Shown one piece after another: positions 36,631 through 49,589 of a stretch of 64,000 nt of DNA. The position numbers and the translations under genes are program-made. The DNA comes from Sapria himalayana (Eukaryota; Streptophyta; Magnoliopsida; Malpighiales; Rafflesiaceae): contig JAREIK010001332.1 in NCBI GenBank assembly GCA_029783825.1, forward strand, positions 2,342,314 to 2,406,313, read 5' to 3'. Position 1 is the stretch's first letter. Each line of letters begins with the position of its first letter. Under the pieces are notes generated by a model. The model ran no database searches. It had not been told where the DNA came from and saw only the letters and a program-made list of their open reading frames with translations.

Positions 36631-37823
36631 ATATCAATCCTAAATTTCAATTTAGCATAATATTTGAGAAGAATTCACATGAGATATTTTGAATAACATC
36701 TTATGAAATCAAGGATTCTCAATAATATCTTTATTGAGGATCTAAGTCTCAAAGCCATATCATAAATAATTTTTATTCATATTTGACTTTGATTTGTCAC
36801 TAATTGGTGATTGGACATCATGTCATCTCTTGTTTGCATGCTCTTAGCTTAAAATCTAATTCCTCTTCTCTCCTCTTTTTTTGAAATCTTCTAAGTATAA
36901 CTTTTATACTTCAAGATTCCATCCACTCATTTAAGTTAGATGTCATAATATTGGCTTGAGTTCATGACTTTATTATATTTTTGAATCTTCTCCAGATTAC
37001 AAAAGTCATGGTCACATGGATTTCTATGATAGAAGTAACTCCCCTTTGTAACACGAAGTCATAGTGGTTGAAATGTTGTGACTAAGATGATTTTTTTTGG
37101 AACAGAGTTTTATGGCACCAAGAATGGACATGACTTTGGAATTTTCTATCTTGAGCACAAATTTATGGTGGATGGAAATTCTTTGACTAGAGTAATGCTA
37201 TCTAGAACACAAATTTATGGTGGATGGAAATTCTATGACTAGAGTAATGCTCTCTAGAACATAAAGTTGAGGCAGAAATTATTTTCATGACTAGATTTGC
37301 TTGGTATTTTGGTATTGTATCGATTAAGTCATGATATTAAAAATATATCACGATCTCTTGTACTAGTGAGATACTTGGCTATCATGATATGAAAATAAAG
37401 TCATGATCATGATGATATTTTAAAGATATTATAGTCATGACCTATAAGAAAATATTATGGTCATGAAGATAGTATCGTATAATGAAAAGATTATAATAAC
37501 TTGAAAGTTGATTCATGATATACAAAGATTAGTGTGGCTATTTTTATCGAGTTATAGCTAAGAAAGGATGCTACAACTACTACATAGGCTTGTGGAAGTT
37601 GTAAAAGTTGCGATTTTGAAATTATTATTATTTTCTATTTCTTTTCTTTCCTCCAAGTCATCACTCTACCATATCCACCAATCTCACCCTAAATACAGCC
37701 GATTTCGCAAACATTTATCAAATTCACTCAAAATAGATATTTAATGAAATATTTTTATTTTAAGCTCAAATACATATTAATATATCTATAAATCCATAGA
37801 AAATCACCTAAAAAGTTGGTGCA
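36631..37823 (-). repeat. LTR-like repeat, third copy, right part
   Basis: Co-linear with about 1265-2457 at the left edge: shared ATCCTA..TCAATTTAGC start, AGGATCTAAGTCT, CATGCTCTTGGCT-type block, a long stretch of TCATGAC words, and an end at CACCTAAAAAGTTGGTGCATGG. No Gypsy pol lies beside it, so it may be a solo LTR or a truncated copy. The last matching base is near 37823-37840. Confidence 0.65.
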
Positions 37824-38438
37824 TGGAGTGCTGAATAGTTATGCAATGAAGATTTATCTCTATTAATGAACACCATTTTCTAATTAGTTTTAAGAGATAT
37901 CGAGCATATCTTAAAACTTACTATCCATATAAAAATTAGATAGTACAAGTCATATGGGTAGATTTTATAAAGACCAATAGAAATTGGTCAATGGTCTTTG
38001 GTGATTATGAGAAGTACATTTCATATATTTACTAGATTATAGTTTCTTTGGATAAGAAATACTTTGTATGAAAAGCAAGCATAAATTCTATATAACACAT
38101 GCATAGGCACATGTTTGTTGATGATCAGCTTTCTACTAGAAATTAGTCATCACATAATATTTCAATATCATCTAATGATGGATGGTAAAAACTCATATGA
38201 TTAATAAAAGTCATAGTCATGACTCTTACACCCACTCTTTCCAAGAGACGAAAGATGTTTGATCTAGTAATCTTAAATGACTGTTAAAAGACAAATAAGA
38301 TTCTTAGAAATGTTCTTTATCTCATTGGGATTATTCACATTAAAATAGAGTTTATGGAATGGAGGAAAATAAGATGTTGGTTGCGACTGAGAATATTCCT
38401 AGTTAATTTTCCAATAAAATCTAACTTGAAGAAGTATT
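37824..38438. other. Unassigned stretch left of Copia-2; ancestral flank
   Basis: About 600 bp with no clear frame. The last five bases, GTATT, are repeated after Copia-2 at 56477, so this sequence originally continued directly into 56482 onward. Confidence 0.5.
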
Positions 38439-38713
38439 TGTTGAAACATAAACTTATTTTAGAAAAAATAATAATTTTGAATTTTGAAAATTCAAAGTTA
38501 AAGACTTGGTCTAAGCTTGTTGAATTTTGATTTTTGAATTAGTCTAAGGTAATTGAGATTTCAGTGAGCTTTTGTAACTTATAAATAGCTCTATTGTATT
38601 TTTATTTGATACATTTCATTCTAAAGTGTTTGAAGCATTTTTTAAGTGTTCATTTTAAGATAGTTTTATTATTTTCTTTTTTTTCTCTATGTTCTTCCAT
38701 CTTCTTTTCAACA
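38439..38713 (+). repeat. Copia-2 5' LTR
   Basis: 275 bp, TG...CA, with TATAAATA at 38580-38587 as likely TATA box. Confidence 0.95.
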
Positions 38714-38716
38714 ATG

Positions 38717-38727
38717 TGGTATCAGAG
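38717..38727 (+). promoter_or_regulatory. Copia-2 primer-binding site
   Basis: TGGTATCAGAG, initiator-Met tRNA complement, three bases after the LTR. Confidence 0.9.
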
Positions 38728-38734
38728 GTGATGC

Positions 38735-39745
38735 TGAATAGTCGTACGATTCCTTTCCAAGTCCAGTGCTCCATAAGAGCAACTATGACAAATGGAGTAG
38801 TAAGTTGAAGGCCCTCCTTGGATCACAAGATGTGTGAGACATAATACAGAAAGTCCTTGAAGAACCGGAAAATAAAGATGCCCTATCTCGAGTTCAAAAG
38901 GATATTTTGAGAGACTCAAGAAAGATAGACAAAAAGAGTCTCTATCTAATCTATCAAGGATTAGATGAAGTCGCTTTTGAAAAAATCTTAGAAGCAAAGA
39001 TGGCGAAAGAAGCAATAGAGAAACATCAAACCTCATATAAGGGTACAGATCTGGTTAAGAAGGTACGTCTTCAAACATTAAGAGCTGATTTTGAAGCCTT
39101 AAATATGAAAGAAGGAGAAGTCATTTCAGACAATTTATCTAGAGTCTTAACGGTGACAAATCAATTAAAAAGAAATGGTGAAATTTTAAGTGATGTAAGA
39201 ATCATGGAGAAGATTATTTGATCTATAGATTCAAAATTCAATCATATTGCCGCTATTATTGAAGAAACAAAAGACTTGCAAGCCATGACAATTAAGCAGT
39301 TGATGGGTTCCTTGCAAGCCAATAAAGAAAAGAGGAAGAAGAAGGAAGGGATCGTAGAGCAATTACTCAAAACTCAAATTGATAATGTCCAGATAAATAG
39401 AAAGCAACAATAAAGAGGTCGCGGTCGAGGAGGCCATGGACGTGGACGTGGACGTGAATGTAGATGTGGACAAAGTTTGAGGTTTAATAATAATAACAAC
39501 AATATCCAAAGAGAAGAAAGCTCAACAAGATGTTATGGGAAAGACAACTACATATCGAGGTATGATAAGTTGCATATCAAATGTTACAACTGTAAAAGGT
39601 TTGGTCATTATGCCTCAGAATTTAGAGCTCCAAATAATAAAAGAGTTGAAGAAAAGGCCAATTATGTGGAAGAAAATAGTCAAGACAGTAAAACCTTACT
39701 GCTAGCTTATAAGGACAATGAAAAAAGTGAAGATAACTCATGATA
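38735..39745 (+). pseudogene. Copia-2 gag (UBN2 type) with CCHC zinc knuckle, broken
   Basis: Starts in the usual way with SNYDKWSSKLKALLGSQDV near 38783, then a stop, then the 104-codon frame 38907-39221 with LRADFEALNMKEGEVISDNL. A stop after IMEKII is followed by SIDSKFNHIAAIIEETKDL in the same frame. A basic RGRGRGG-type tract is at about 39416-39470. The knuckle CYNCKRFGHYASEF (about 39574-39615) has the CX2CX4H spacing but lacks the last cysteine (F in its place). Typical length and order for this family; inactive. Confidence 0.9.
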
Positions 39746-40858
39746 TCTCGATTCTGATGCAAAAAATCATATGTGTGGGAAAAAAAGCATGTTCTTAGAG
39801 CTTGATGATTTAGTAAGTGGGAATGTGGTTTTTGGAAATGAATCAAATGTAGTGGTGAATGGTAGAGGTTAACATCCTAATCTGATTAAATAATAGAAAT
39901 CATCAATTCATTTCCAATGTTTATTATGTATCAAACATGAAAAGTAATATTTTGAGTCTAGAACAGCTCTTAGAGAAAGATTATGATATTCATCTAAAAG
40001 ATAATAATCTTTCTATATGAGATAAGAAGAATAATTTAATTGCTAAAGTACAAATATCAAAAAATCAAATGTTTATGTTTAGCATTCAAGGTGATCTTGC
40101 AAAGTGTCTCAAGGTATGTTACAAAGACACAACATGGTTTTGGCATCTTTGGTTTGGACATCTCAACTTCGGAGGATTGGAATTACTCTCCAAAATGTAA
40201 ATGGTGAGAAGGCTACTAGTCATTATTCATCATGATCAAATATGTGAAGAATGTCTACATGGAAAGCAATTTAAGAAGTGCTTTCCAAATGAGTCAAGCT
40301 CAAGACCTCGAATGCCGCTTGAACTTATACATATGGATGTGTGTGGTCTAATCAAGCCAAGCACACTTGGTAAGAGCAACTATTTTCTTCTCTTTATAGA
40401 TGATTTTTCAAGAAAACCTTGGGTATATCTCTTAAAAGAAAAATCAGAGGTATTTGAATAATTTAAGAAGTTCAAAGCCCTTGTTGAGAAGGAAAGAGGG
40501 CTTCTAATCAAATCCATGATATCAGATCGTGGAAGAGAATTTACATCGAACAAATTTCAGAAATATTATGAAGATAACGGAATTCAAAGACCTCTCACAG
40601 ATGTAAGGCCCCCATAATAAAATGGAGTGACAAAAAGGAAGAATAGAACTATCTTTGACATGGTGATGAGCATGCTTAAGAGCAAGAAGGCTACCAAAGG
40701 AATTATGGGCGGAAGCAATTGCATATGCAGTGTATCTATCCAATCAATCTCCAATAAGAAGCATATAAAGGAAAACAACACAAGAAGCTTGGAATGGAAG
40801 GAAGCCCAGTATTTCCCATCTAAAAGTCTTCGGAAGTATAGATCATGTGCATGTCCCG
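39744..40858 (+). pseudogene. Copia-2 pol, first part: protease and integrase
   Basis: The protease site reads YLDSDAKNHMCG near 39753, where DSG has become DSD, which would by itself inactivate the aspartic protease. The GAG-pre-integrase region is near 40140-40270 (WHLWFGHLNFGGLELLSKM, then CEECLHGKQFKK). The integrase core is at 40320-40600 (LIHMDVCGL, FIDDFSRK, MISDRGREFTSNKFQKYYED), keeping the D,D,E spacing. NGVTKRKNRTIFDMVMSML follows at 40621. Stops occur at 40198, 40459 and 40616. The frame runs up to HVHVP at 40858, where the CACTA element begins. Confidence 0.92.
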
Positions 40859-41460
40859 CACTACAAGAAAATATCAATTTAGCTAGAAAAATTTAGCTAT
40901 GGATCATTCCCTAGCTATATTGCGAGGGATTATCTAGGGAATAGCAAGAGATTTTTGATTTTACATTGAAATAAAAAATTGTGATGGATTATCAATGGAA
41001 TATGTAAATTAAAAATTTTTCGTCGCTATTCTTTCTATAAATTTCCATGTAATGAAAAGCAGGAAATTTAACGATGGATCTAGCGACAGATTTTTTTATA
41101 GCTAATTAGAACCATACATAATCCGTCGCTAAAATTTTTGTAAATTTCACGCAAATAAAAGTGAGGAATTTAGTGATGAACTTTCCCTAGCTAATTCAAT
41201 CCATAATTAATCTGTCGGTAATATTTTCATAAATTTTGCGCAAAAAAATAGGGATTTTAGTGACAGATTTTCCCTAGCTAATTAGATCAAGATAAAATCC
41301 ATCGCTAAATAATTATCTGAATTTATTTTTTTATAATTTTATATATATTCGGAAGCGATAATTCCTTAAATATTTATTTTCTCAAAAAATATATATTTAG
41401 CTAGGGAATTTTCCCTAGTTATTTGGCATGTTATAATTTCCGTCACAAATTTTTAATAAT
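40859..41460 (+). promoter_or_regulatory. CACTA 5' subterminal repeat region
   Basis: About 600 bp with many copies of CCCTAGCTA and of its complement TAGCTAGGGA, together with GTCGCTAA / TTAGCGAC words, in both orientations. In CACTA elements such subterminal motifs bind the element's own DNA-binding protein; that role is inferred from the family. The same set is found inverted at about 31030-31440. Confidence 0.75.
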
Positions 41461-41722
41461 TTAATCTTTTTAGCTTTATTTTTTTAATATTTTATGTAAT
41501 TTTCTATATTACAGGTATGTCATGATTTATAGATAAGCGATCTTTCAAAGACACAATGTCCTCGTGTAATTATAAAAATATGATATTATTAAAAAAAATT
41601 AATAAAGATATAAATATGAATACAATTTTATATTAAATAAGACAAAAATAACTATTTTTTTGATTATAAATAATTAAAAAAATTATACAAAATATTTTTC
41701 TGATGTTTTAAATTATGATATT

Positions 41723-41753
<31 letters not shown>

Positions 41754-43730
41754 ACAATATATAATTTATTATTCAATTATAATAATTTTGAAAATATTTT
41801 AATTAAAAAATAAACATAAATAAAAATTACTACTAATAAAAAACTAAAATAAACAATTATTTGAATAAATAAAAAAAATTATAAAAATATATGAAATAAC
41901 GAATAAACAAGTAAAATATTAATATTATTCCTATAATCATAACAATTTTTAATGATTATAGGAATCTTTTAAAAAAATAATGACTAAAAGATTTGAAAAT
42001 TTTGAATTATAAAAAAAAATTCAAATTTTTTTTATAATTTTTTATAATTTAAAAGAAAATAAATAGATATTTAAAGTTTAATAAATGGATGTTTTAATTA
42101 CATCAAAAAAAATTTATTATTTAAAAAATAGATATATAAATGTGATTATTAAATGAACACTTCAAATATTCAAATTTATAATGATTAAAAGATTCAAATT
42201 TTATGCATTTATAATGATTTCATATTATATTAACTAAAAATAAATTGAATTCTTAAAAATTTATAACCACAAAATAGTATGTATATTTATATATGGAATA
42301 TATTAAATACTTTATTAATATATAATATTTTATTTATTTATTTATGAAATAATATCTTTAAGGCTAAATAAAATCAATTCAATTTTTTTATTTAAATTAT
42401 TTATTTTTTATAATTTTATTTAATTTTTATATTTTTGTCTCTTTTTTTTCTATATATTTACATCATATTTATTTATTTATAGTTTCTGTGAAAAAAAGAT
42501 GCTAAGACATTAACACTTTGCATTTTTTATATCTTTCAACAACGAAGAGTGAAGAAGCGAAATGAGAATTTGAGAGCAACCTACAAAATCTACCTCTTCT
42601 TGTTACCAAGTATTATTATCACTACCCTTCTCCTTTGGAAAGCTATATACATATCTATGTCTCTCTCAATTTGATTACCACTGGTGGAGTTTGGTTTTTA
42701 TAGAGCATTTGAGTTTTATTTTTTTTTAATTTGCCACCAATTTTTCTTCTTTTTTCTCTATTTTCAAATCACTTTTATGATTTTGATTCAATACCATTAA
42801 TGAAATAATAAATGGTAGTGTAAACTTTGTTCTTTTACTGGTTAATTTTTTAGGGTTTTATGGATTTCAGATACTGAATGTTTGTATATTGTTTTCTGCT
42901 TCTGTAACTTAAAAAAAATTATGGTTAATATCTTCTGCTTCTATAACTTGAGAAAAAATGACCTTAATGTTGTTAGGTTTTATTTTAGTTGTCGCCAAAT
43001 ATATTATAAACTAGATAACATTATATATAAACTTATATACATTTATATAATCATATGACATTTTATATTAATGTGTATACTTTAATATATATAAACATAT
43101 TACATTATATATATACATTGATATGTTTATATAAACATATAATGTTATAAATAAATATTTATACATATGTATTAATGTTTATAAATATCTATACAACATT
43201 TATATAAAACTATCCATTTATATTATGTTTTATATAACAAATCATATAACATATAAAATGTTTATAATTTTTTGTAAACATTTATATAACATATTATTTT
43301 TATATAAATATATAATATTTATAATGTTTATATAAATGTGATATATATACTATATAATATTTATAAAAGTGTTACATGTATATAATTATATATATGTAAC
43401 ATTTATATAAATATTTTAAACACAAATATTATATCTAAATACTTGTATAATTATATAATCACATGCCAATATATATAATAGTATTTACAACTATATTTAT
43501 AATTATGTAAACTATCTTTATAACTATATTTTAACTATATTTATAACTATACATAACTATTTTATTAACTATATAATAATTTTATATAGTTAATATATAA
43601 CTATATTTAACTATATTTAAATATACTATATGTATAATAATATATAACTATTTTTAATTGTATTTTACTATATGTATAACTATAAAAATGTTATTATAAC
43701 TATATCTTTAACTACATACTTATTTATAAC

Positions 43731-43767
<37 letters not shown>

Positions 43768-45270
43768 TCATATAATTAAATCTATTTATTTATTTATAAC
43801 TTTGTATACATTTATGCATAACTAAGTATAACTACTTGTATGAATATATCTATATATAACTATATGTTTAACTATATATAACTATATGTTTAAATATATA
43901 TAACTCTATTTTTAACTATATATACTATAGGTATGAAAACATATAACTATAAATAATTGTCTTTGACTATATGTATAACTATAAAAATATTATACATAAC
44001 TATATTTAAATATATAATTAACAACATATAATTAATAAACATTTTTATATATTAGTATAAAAATATGTATTTTAGTATATGTATACCTATACATAACTAT
44101 ATGTATAAATATATGAAATTATATGAAAAAATATATATACCTACATGTATAAATATAAGTTAAACTATATGTGTAACTATATGTATAACTACATGTAACT
44201 ATATTTATAATTACATGTATAACAACATGCAACATTATGATTAATTATATGTGTATAACTATATATAAATATTTGCATAACTAAATAACACTTTATATAA
44301 TTGAATATAACTATATTTTTAACTATTTATACATATATGTATACATATATGTAAATCTATATATAACTACTTGTATGAATATATATATATATAACTAAAT
44401 GTTTAATGATATATAATTTTTTATAACTATATATACTATATGTATAATAACATATAACTATAAATAATTATATCTTACTATATGCATAACTTTAAAAACT
44501 TTATACATAACTATATTTAAATATAATTAAAATTATATATTTAATATACAAGTTTAACTATATGTATAAATACATATTTTACTATATCTATACCTATACA
44601 TAACAATATGTATAAATATATGAAATTATATGAAAAAATATATAAACCTACATGTATAAATACAAGTTTAACTATATGGTAACTATATGTATAACCACAT
44701 GTAACTATATTTATAATTACATGTATAAAAACATACAACATAATGTTTTACTATATGTATATAACTATGTATAAATATTTGTATAACTATAAAAAATGCT
44801 ATATGAATATATATAACTTTATTTTTAACTATGTATACATATATATAAATCTATATAATTGTTTATAACTTTGTATACATTTATGTATAACTACATATAA
44901 CTATTTGTATGAATATGTGTGTGTGTGTGTGTGTGTACACAAATATATGTTTAACTATCTATAACTTTTTATAACTACATATACTATATGTATACTAACA
45001 TATAATTATAAACGAGATAATACAAATTTGTTGCACTAACTAAAAATTAAATGACAAAAGATATTATATCAACAATATGTAAGCACATAACATGAGTGTC
45101 CGTGGATCAGGCTCATATATGGGATAATATAAATAAGGGTCGTAATCTTACCTAATCTCATTTCTTGGGCATCAGGCTCATATATGAACTTATGTATGAC
45201 AAAATATGTAATATTTGATAGATTTGTATAAAAGAAAATTTTTTATTCTTTTATGTAATTCCTCATTCTA
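41461..45270. repeat. AT-rich non-coding CACTA arm with TAACTATATG-type tandem repeats
   Basis: The part 41461-43480 is matched by the inverted arm at 28955-31030. From about 43480 to 45000 the DNA is an irregular array built on AACTATATGTATAACTATAT-like units of 15 to 25 bp, with (GT)n runs at about 43736-43765 and 44917-44937. The array is present only in the long element, so the inverted arm stops about where the array starts. No gene. Confidence 0.7.
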
Positions 45271-45525
45271 ACACTGCATTCTCTGTGTGTCTCTCTCTCC
45301 CTCTCTCATACTTTCTGTGTCAATCTCTTTCTCTTTTTCTTTCTGTGTCATTCTCTCTCTTATAATTTTCTTTCTCGCTCTCCTCTCTTACACGCTCTCT
45401 ATCTCTCCCCCTCTCTCTCCCTCCCTCCCTCCCTCCCTCCCTCTCTCTCTGTCTCCCTCTCTCTATTTTTATCCCCCTCTCTCCCCCTTTCGCTCGCTCT
45501 CTCTCTCTCTCCCTCTCCCTATTTA
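45271..45525 (+). repeat. Pyrimidine-rich (CT)n/(CCCT)n tract upstream of the CACTA transposase
   Basis: About 250 bp of CTCT, CCCTCCCT and related words on the plus strand, 280 bp upstream of the transposase. The serine/leucine/proline-rich frame across it is a product of the repeat, not a protein gene. Its place before the coding region fits a plant 5' leader, which is inference. Confidence 0.7.
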
Positions 45526-45807
45526 AACTTTAAATTTCTTTCTTTTTTGCTTTCCTTTCTTGTGCATTATCATATTTTGCTCCCTTTATCTAGTAATAGC
45601 ATGATATCTATTAATTTTTACCATACTAAAAATTGATGTATCTATTAATGTAGAATCATCAAATGTATTACCTCGATATTCATGATATTTAATTTTTAAA
45701 TATTCATCTATAAGTAATTTTATTTAATTATTAGTATATTTTGAAGAAATTGAATGTTTAATTCAAAATAATAATTGAGCATTATTCTTTGCAAATTAAA
45801 CAGGACA

Positions 45808-47990
45808 AAATGAGTTCAGATCATTAGTGGATATACAAAAGGTCTTTGAATGAAATTTTGAATAAAGATTTTTTGAGTGGGGGTGAAACATTCATCAATT
45901 TTGCATGTTGTCAATCGAGATGGATGGATGGAGAAAAAATTAAGTGTCCATGTAATCTTCGCAAGTGTCATAATATCCCTTTTCATGATGTAAGCACTAT
46001 AAGATATCATTTGGCTAAATATGGCTTTGTGGAAAATTATTTTGTTTAGATTTATTATGGGGAAAGAACACTGACTCTGAACATTGACCAAAATGAGGAT
46101 ACTGAATTATTTGCTTTTGGTGAAGAAGCATTAAACACATACCATATAATAATCATGGAAGAAGCTGGTGTTGACTTCAATTTGGATTACATGGATGAAC
46201 CACCTAATCCTGAAGCTCAAACATGAAATGCTTAAGCTACAGATAATGAGTTCAGGCCTAGTTGTAAAACACATTCGCAATTGTCACTTGTAGCTCGACT
46301 TATGAGCTTTAAGTTAGAAAATCATATGTTTGAGAAATTATGATTACGTGATAGATCTGATGAAGGGGATTATTTCGGATAATAATTTGGTCACTAACAA
46401 CTTTTACAAACTAAGAAGTTACAACGAGGAATGAGTCTACTAGTGGAAAAAATTGATTGTTGTTTCAATGGATGTATGTTATATTGGGGTGGTAATAGTG
46501 ATTTAATTAGCTGTAAGTTTTGTGATCATCTTCAGTTTAAGAAGACATCTCGTGTTGTAGATATGATACAAAAATAGAAAGTTGCATTTAAGAATATGTA
46601 TTATTTTTCTTTAATTCCTTGATTACAGAGACTATATGCATCAAATTCTATAGCAAATGATATGAGGTGGCATTCTGAGCTTGAGGTTGAAGAAGGGCTA
46701 ATGCATCATCTATCAGATTTACTTGCTTGGAAGCATTTTAATTATAAACATCCAGATTTTGTAGCTGAAAGTCAAAATGTGAGATCAAGTCTCTACACTG
46801 AAGGATTTCAGCCATTTGGGCAATCTGGACAACAGTATTCAACATGTCCAATGATAGTGGCACCTTATAAATTGCCTCCGTGGTTGTGTATGAAGGAGCA
46901 ATATATGTTTTTGTCAATATTAGTTCCAGGGCCAAAAAATATGAAAGACATGCTGGATGGTTTCTTACAGCCTTTTATAGTAGAGTTAAATCATTTGTGG
47001 GATGTTGACATGTATACATATGACATTCAAAGAAACAAAATTTCATTATGCGGGCAGCCCTTATGTGGATGGTAAGTGACCATCCTACATATTCAATGTT
47101 GTCTGGCTAGAGTACTGCTGGATGATTCACATGCCCATATTGCATGAAAAAGGCTGACGCGTTTACCTTCAAATTTAGTGGTAAACAGTCGTGGTATGAT
47201 AAGTATAATAAGAATCTATCTACGAATCATCTATTTCGAAGAAATAGAACTATATTTTGAAAAAATAAAACTGTGATGACAGTTACACCAGTAGTTCATT
47301 CAGAAGATGATATTATGAAAGAGATTCAGAGTTTGGGTTTGAAGAAGGTAACTGAAAAGGATCCTACTGGAACTAATGGACCAATATGCAAAATATTTGG
47401 CTCGAGGAAACGTAGTATATTTTGTGACTTGCCCTATTTGAAGTCCAATTTAATTCATCATAACTTGGATGTAATACATATTGAAAAAAATATGTTTGCC
47501 AATGTTTTCAACACTATCCTTAATGTAGATGGAAAAACAAAAGACACTTTAAAATCAAAACAAGAGTTGAATGATTATTGTCGACATCCTGAATTGAAAC
47601 TAAACGAGACAACATGAAAATTCCCTAAAGCTTGTTATACACTTGAAAAGAAGGCTAAACAGATATTGTGTAAATGGATTAAAAATTTGAAATTCCCTGA
47701 TGGATATGTGTCAAATATGGGTAGATCTTGGATATGAAGAATCTTAAGTTATATAGAATGAAAAGTCATGATTATCATGTCTTTATACTGAGATTAATAC
47801 CAATTACATTCTGTGAATTACTTCCCCTAAATGTTTGGAATGTCCTTACAGAACTTAGTTTATTTTTCAAACAGCTAATTGCAACCACAATCAAAATAGA
47901 TGACATGGTGAGGCTGGAGAATAACATTCCACTTATTCTTTGTAAGCCTGAACGAATATTTTCACCGAGTTTTTTTGACTCAATGTAGCA
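45808..47990 (+). pseudogene. CACTA transposase (tnp2 family, TNPD-like), broken
   Basis: The transposase-associated domain comes first (45810-46050): WIYKRSLNEILN, FINFACCQSRWMDGEKIKCP and IRYHLAKYGFVENYFV. After an acidic linker and several stops, the tnp2 domain runs from about 46440: CCFNGCMLYWGG, then MRWHSELEVEEGLMHHLSDL (46662 onward), FQPFGQSGQQYS, LPPWLCMKEQYMF, LVPGPKNMKDMLD. A later part is 47273-47617 with NLDVIHIEKNMFANVFNTIL. A third part at 47728-47988 has LIPITFCELLPLNVW. In this family the protein catalyses excision at the CACTA ends. At least six stops or shifts are present. Confidence 0.92.
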
Positions 47991-49215
47991 TTTTCCGGTC
48001 CATTTGGCATATGAAGCAAGGATCACAGGGCCAGTGCAATACATGTGGATGTATCCTTTTGATAGGTAAATACATATAATTAGCTCTATTTTATTATTTC
48101 ATACATAAAGTAATATTATAATTTAATATAATTGAAACCTAACATTGTGGTTGTAGATATCTTCGTAAGTTGAAATTGAATGTTAGAAACAAGACAAAAG
48201 TTAAAGGTTCAATTTACAATACATATTTAGTAGAAGAAGCATCATCATTTTATTCTTATTATTTTGAGGATCATGTCAATACAAAGAATAGAAAAATGTC
48301 TCAAAATGATGGTCATGTGATGGTAAAAGATAATTCTATGGACAAACTATCTATCTTCAAACACCCTAGAAGAGCATTTGGAAGAGCAAAGAAAAGATAT
48401 ATGATAGATGAAGAGTACAAAGTAACCCAGAGCTACGTTTTACTTAATTGTGAGGAGGTTTCACTATATATTGAGTATGTATACCCAAAATAGTTTCAGG
48501 TTTAATCATAGTTAAATTTTGTCTTTAATATGAATAATTAATAAAACCTATCATGTTTAATAATTATGCAACCAGTAATTTCCAGTAATGATGTCGATTA
48601 TATGTTATAAATTGAATTTGCGAATTGGTTCAAAAATTATGTAAGATTTATTAAGTTTAAATTTTTTGATTTATTTAATTTATTAGTATCTTTTATTTGT
48701 TAACATCATTTGTTTAATTTATTTCACATGCAAATAATCCTTCAAATGGAGATTCTTATATTTTCATTCAGAATCTAAGTAAATACCCATTTAGATATGT
48801 TACAACCTATCCTGGGTATTTTGTCAATAGATATAAATTTCACACAATCAGGCACGATTCTTCTAAAACAACAATGAATAGTGATGTATGTATTAACTCA
48901 GGTTATAGTGTAGATGAGATTGATTCTTATGGTAAACTCGCATAAGTCATTGAGTTGTAGTATCCTAGACTTGAAAATAATAGGATTATATTATTAAAGT
49001 GCGAGTGGTTTGATCCTACACGAAATGTGGGTATATAGATTCATCCTGATTATAAGTTAGTGGATGTTAACCATAAATGCATATATAATCGATATGAGCC
49101 ATTTATTATGGCAGTTCAAGCCACTCAAGTATATTACTGTACATGATATTTGAGTTTATCTCGATAAGAGTGATTGGTGGGTGATTTGCAAAATCAAAGC
49201 TCGATCAAAGTTTAA
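47991..49215 (+). pseudogene. C-terminal part of the CACTA transposase (DUF4218- and DUF4216-like), broken
   Basis: Continues the tnp2 gene. A DUF4218-like stretch reads FPVHLAYEARITGPVQYMWM and ends PFDR at 48065. A GT-AG intron (48066-48156, 91 bp) follows, then YLRKLKLNVRNK, SFYSYYFEDHVNTKNRKM and YVLLNCEEVSLYIEYVYPK (to 48493). A gap of about 230 bp with stops leads to a DUF4216-like stretch from about 48775: YVTTYPGYFVNRYKFHT-like text, ILLKCEWFDPTRNVG, then a DWWVICKIKARSKF end near 49200. The retained intron at a codon-splitting position shows this is the genomic gene, not a copy of an mRNA. Confidence 0.85.
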
Positions 49216-49589
49216 AGTACCAACATCTCAACAAAAAAGTGCAGACTTAGCTATTGCACCAGCATTCCAAGAAGATGACAGAGCTTGTACATGTTGATGA
49301 AGATCCATAAAATTTATGTGACTCAAATGGTTGCCTAATAGAAATTGAAGATTATCAATTTCTATCTAAAGATGAGTTGAAAATTCCATTGGAATTAGAC
49401 GAAATGTTAGAAGATCTATTAGAGGATGACAGTGATGCTGATAATTAAACTATTATTATTTTATTATAATATTAAACTATCAAAAACTTTTCGATATTTT
49501 GTCGAAATATATTGGTGTGTTTTATTTTAAAATGCATGGTTGTTCATCATATCTCTGTTATTTGTTCTATATTTTTTTTTGTACATTAG

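Noticed and set aside
45287..45526. Ser/Leu/Pro-rich plus frame
   Set aside because: Translation of a (CT)n/(CCCT)n tract.
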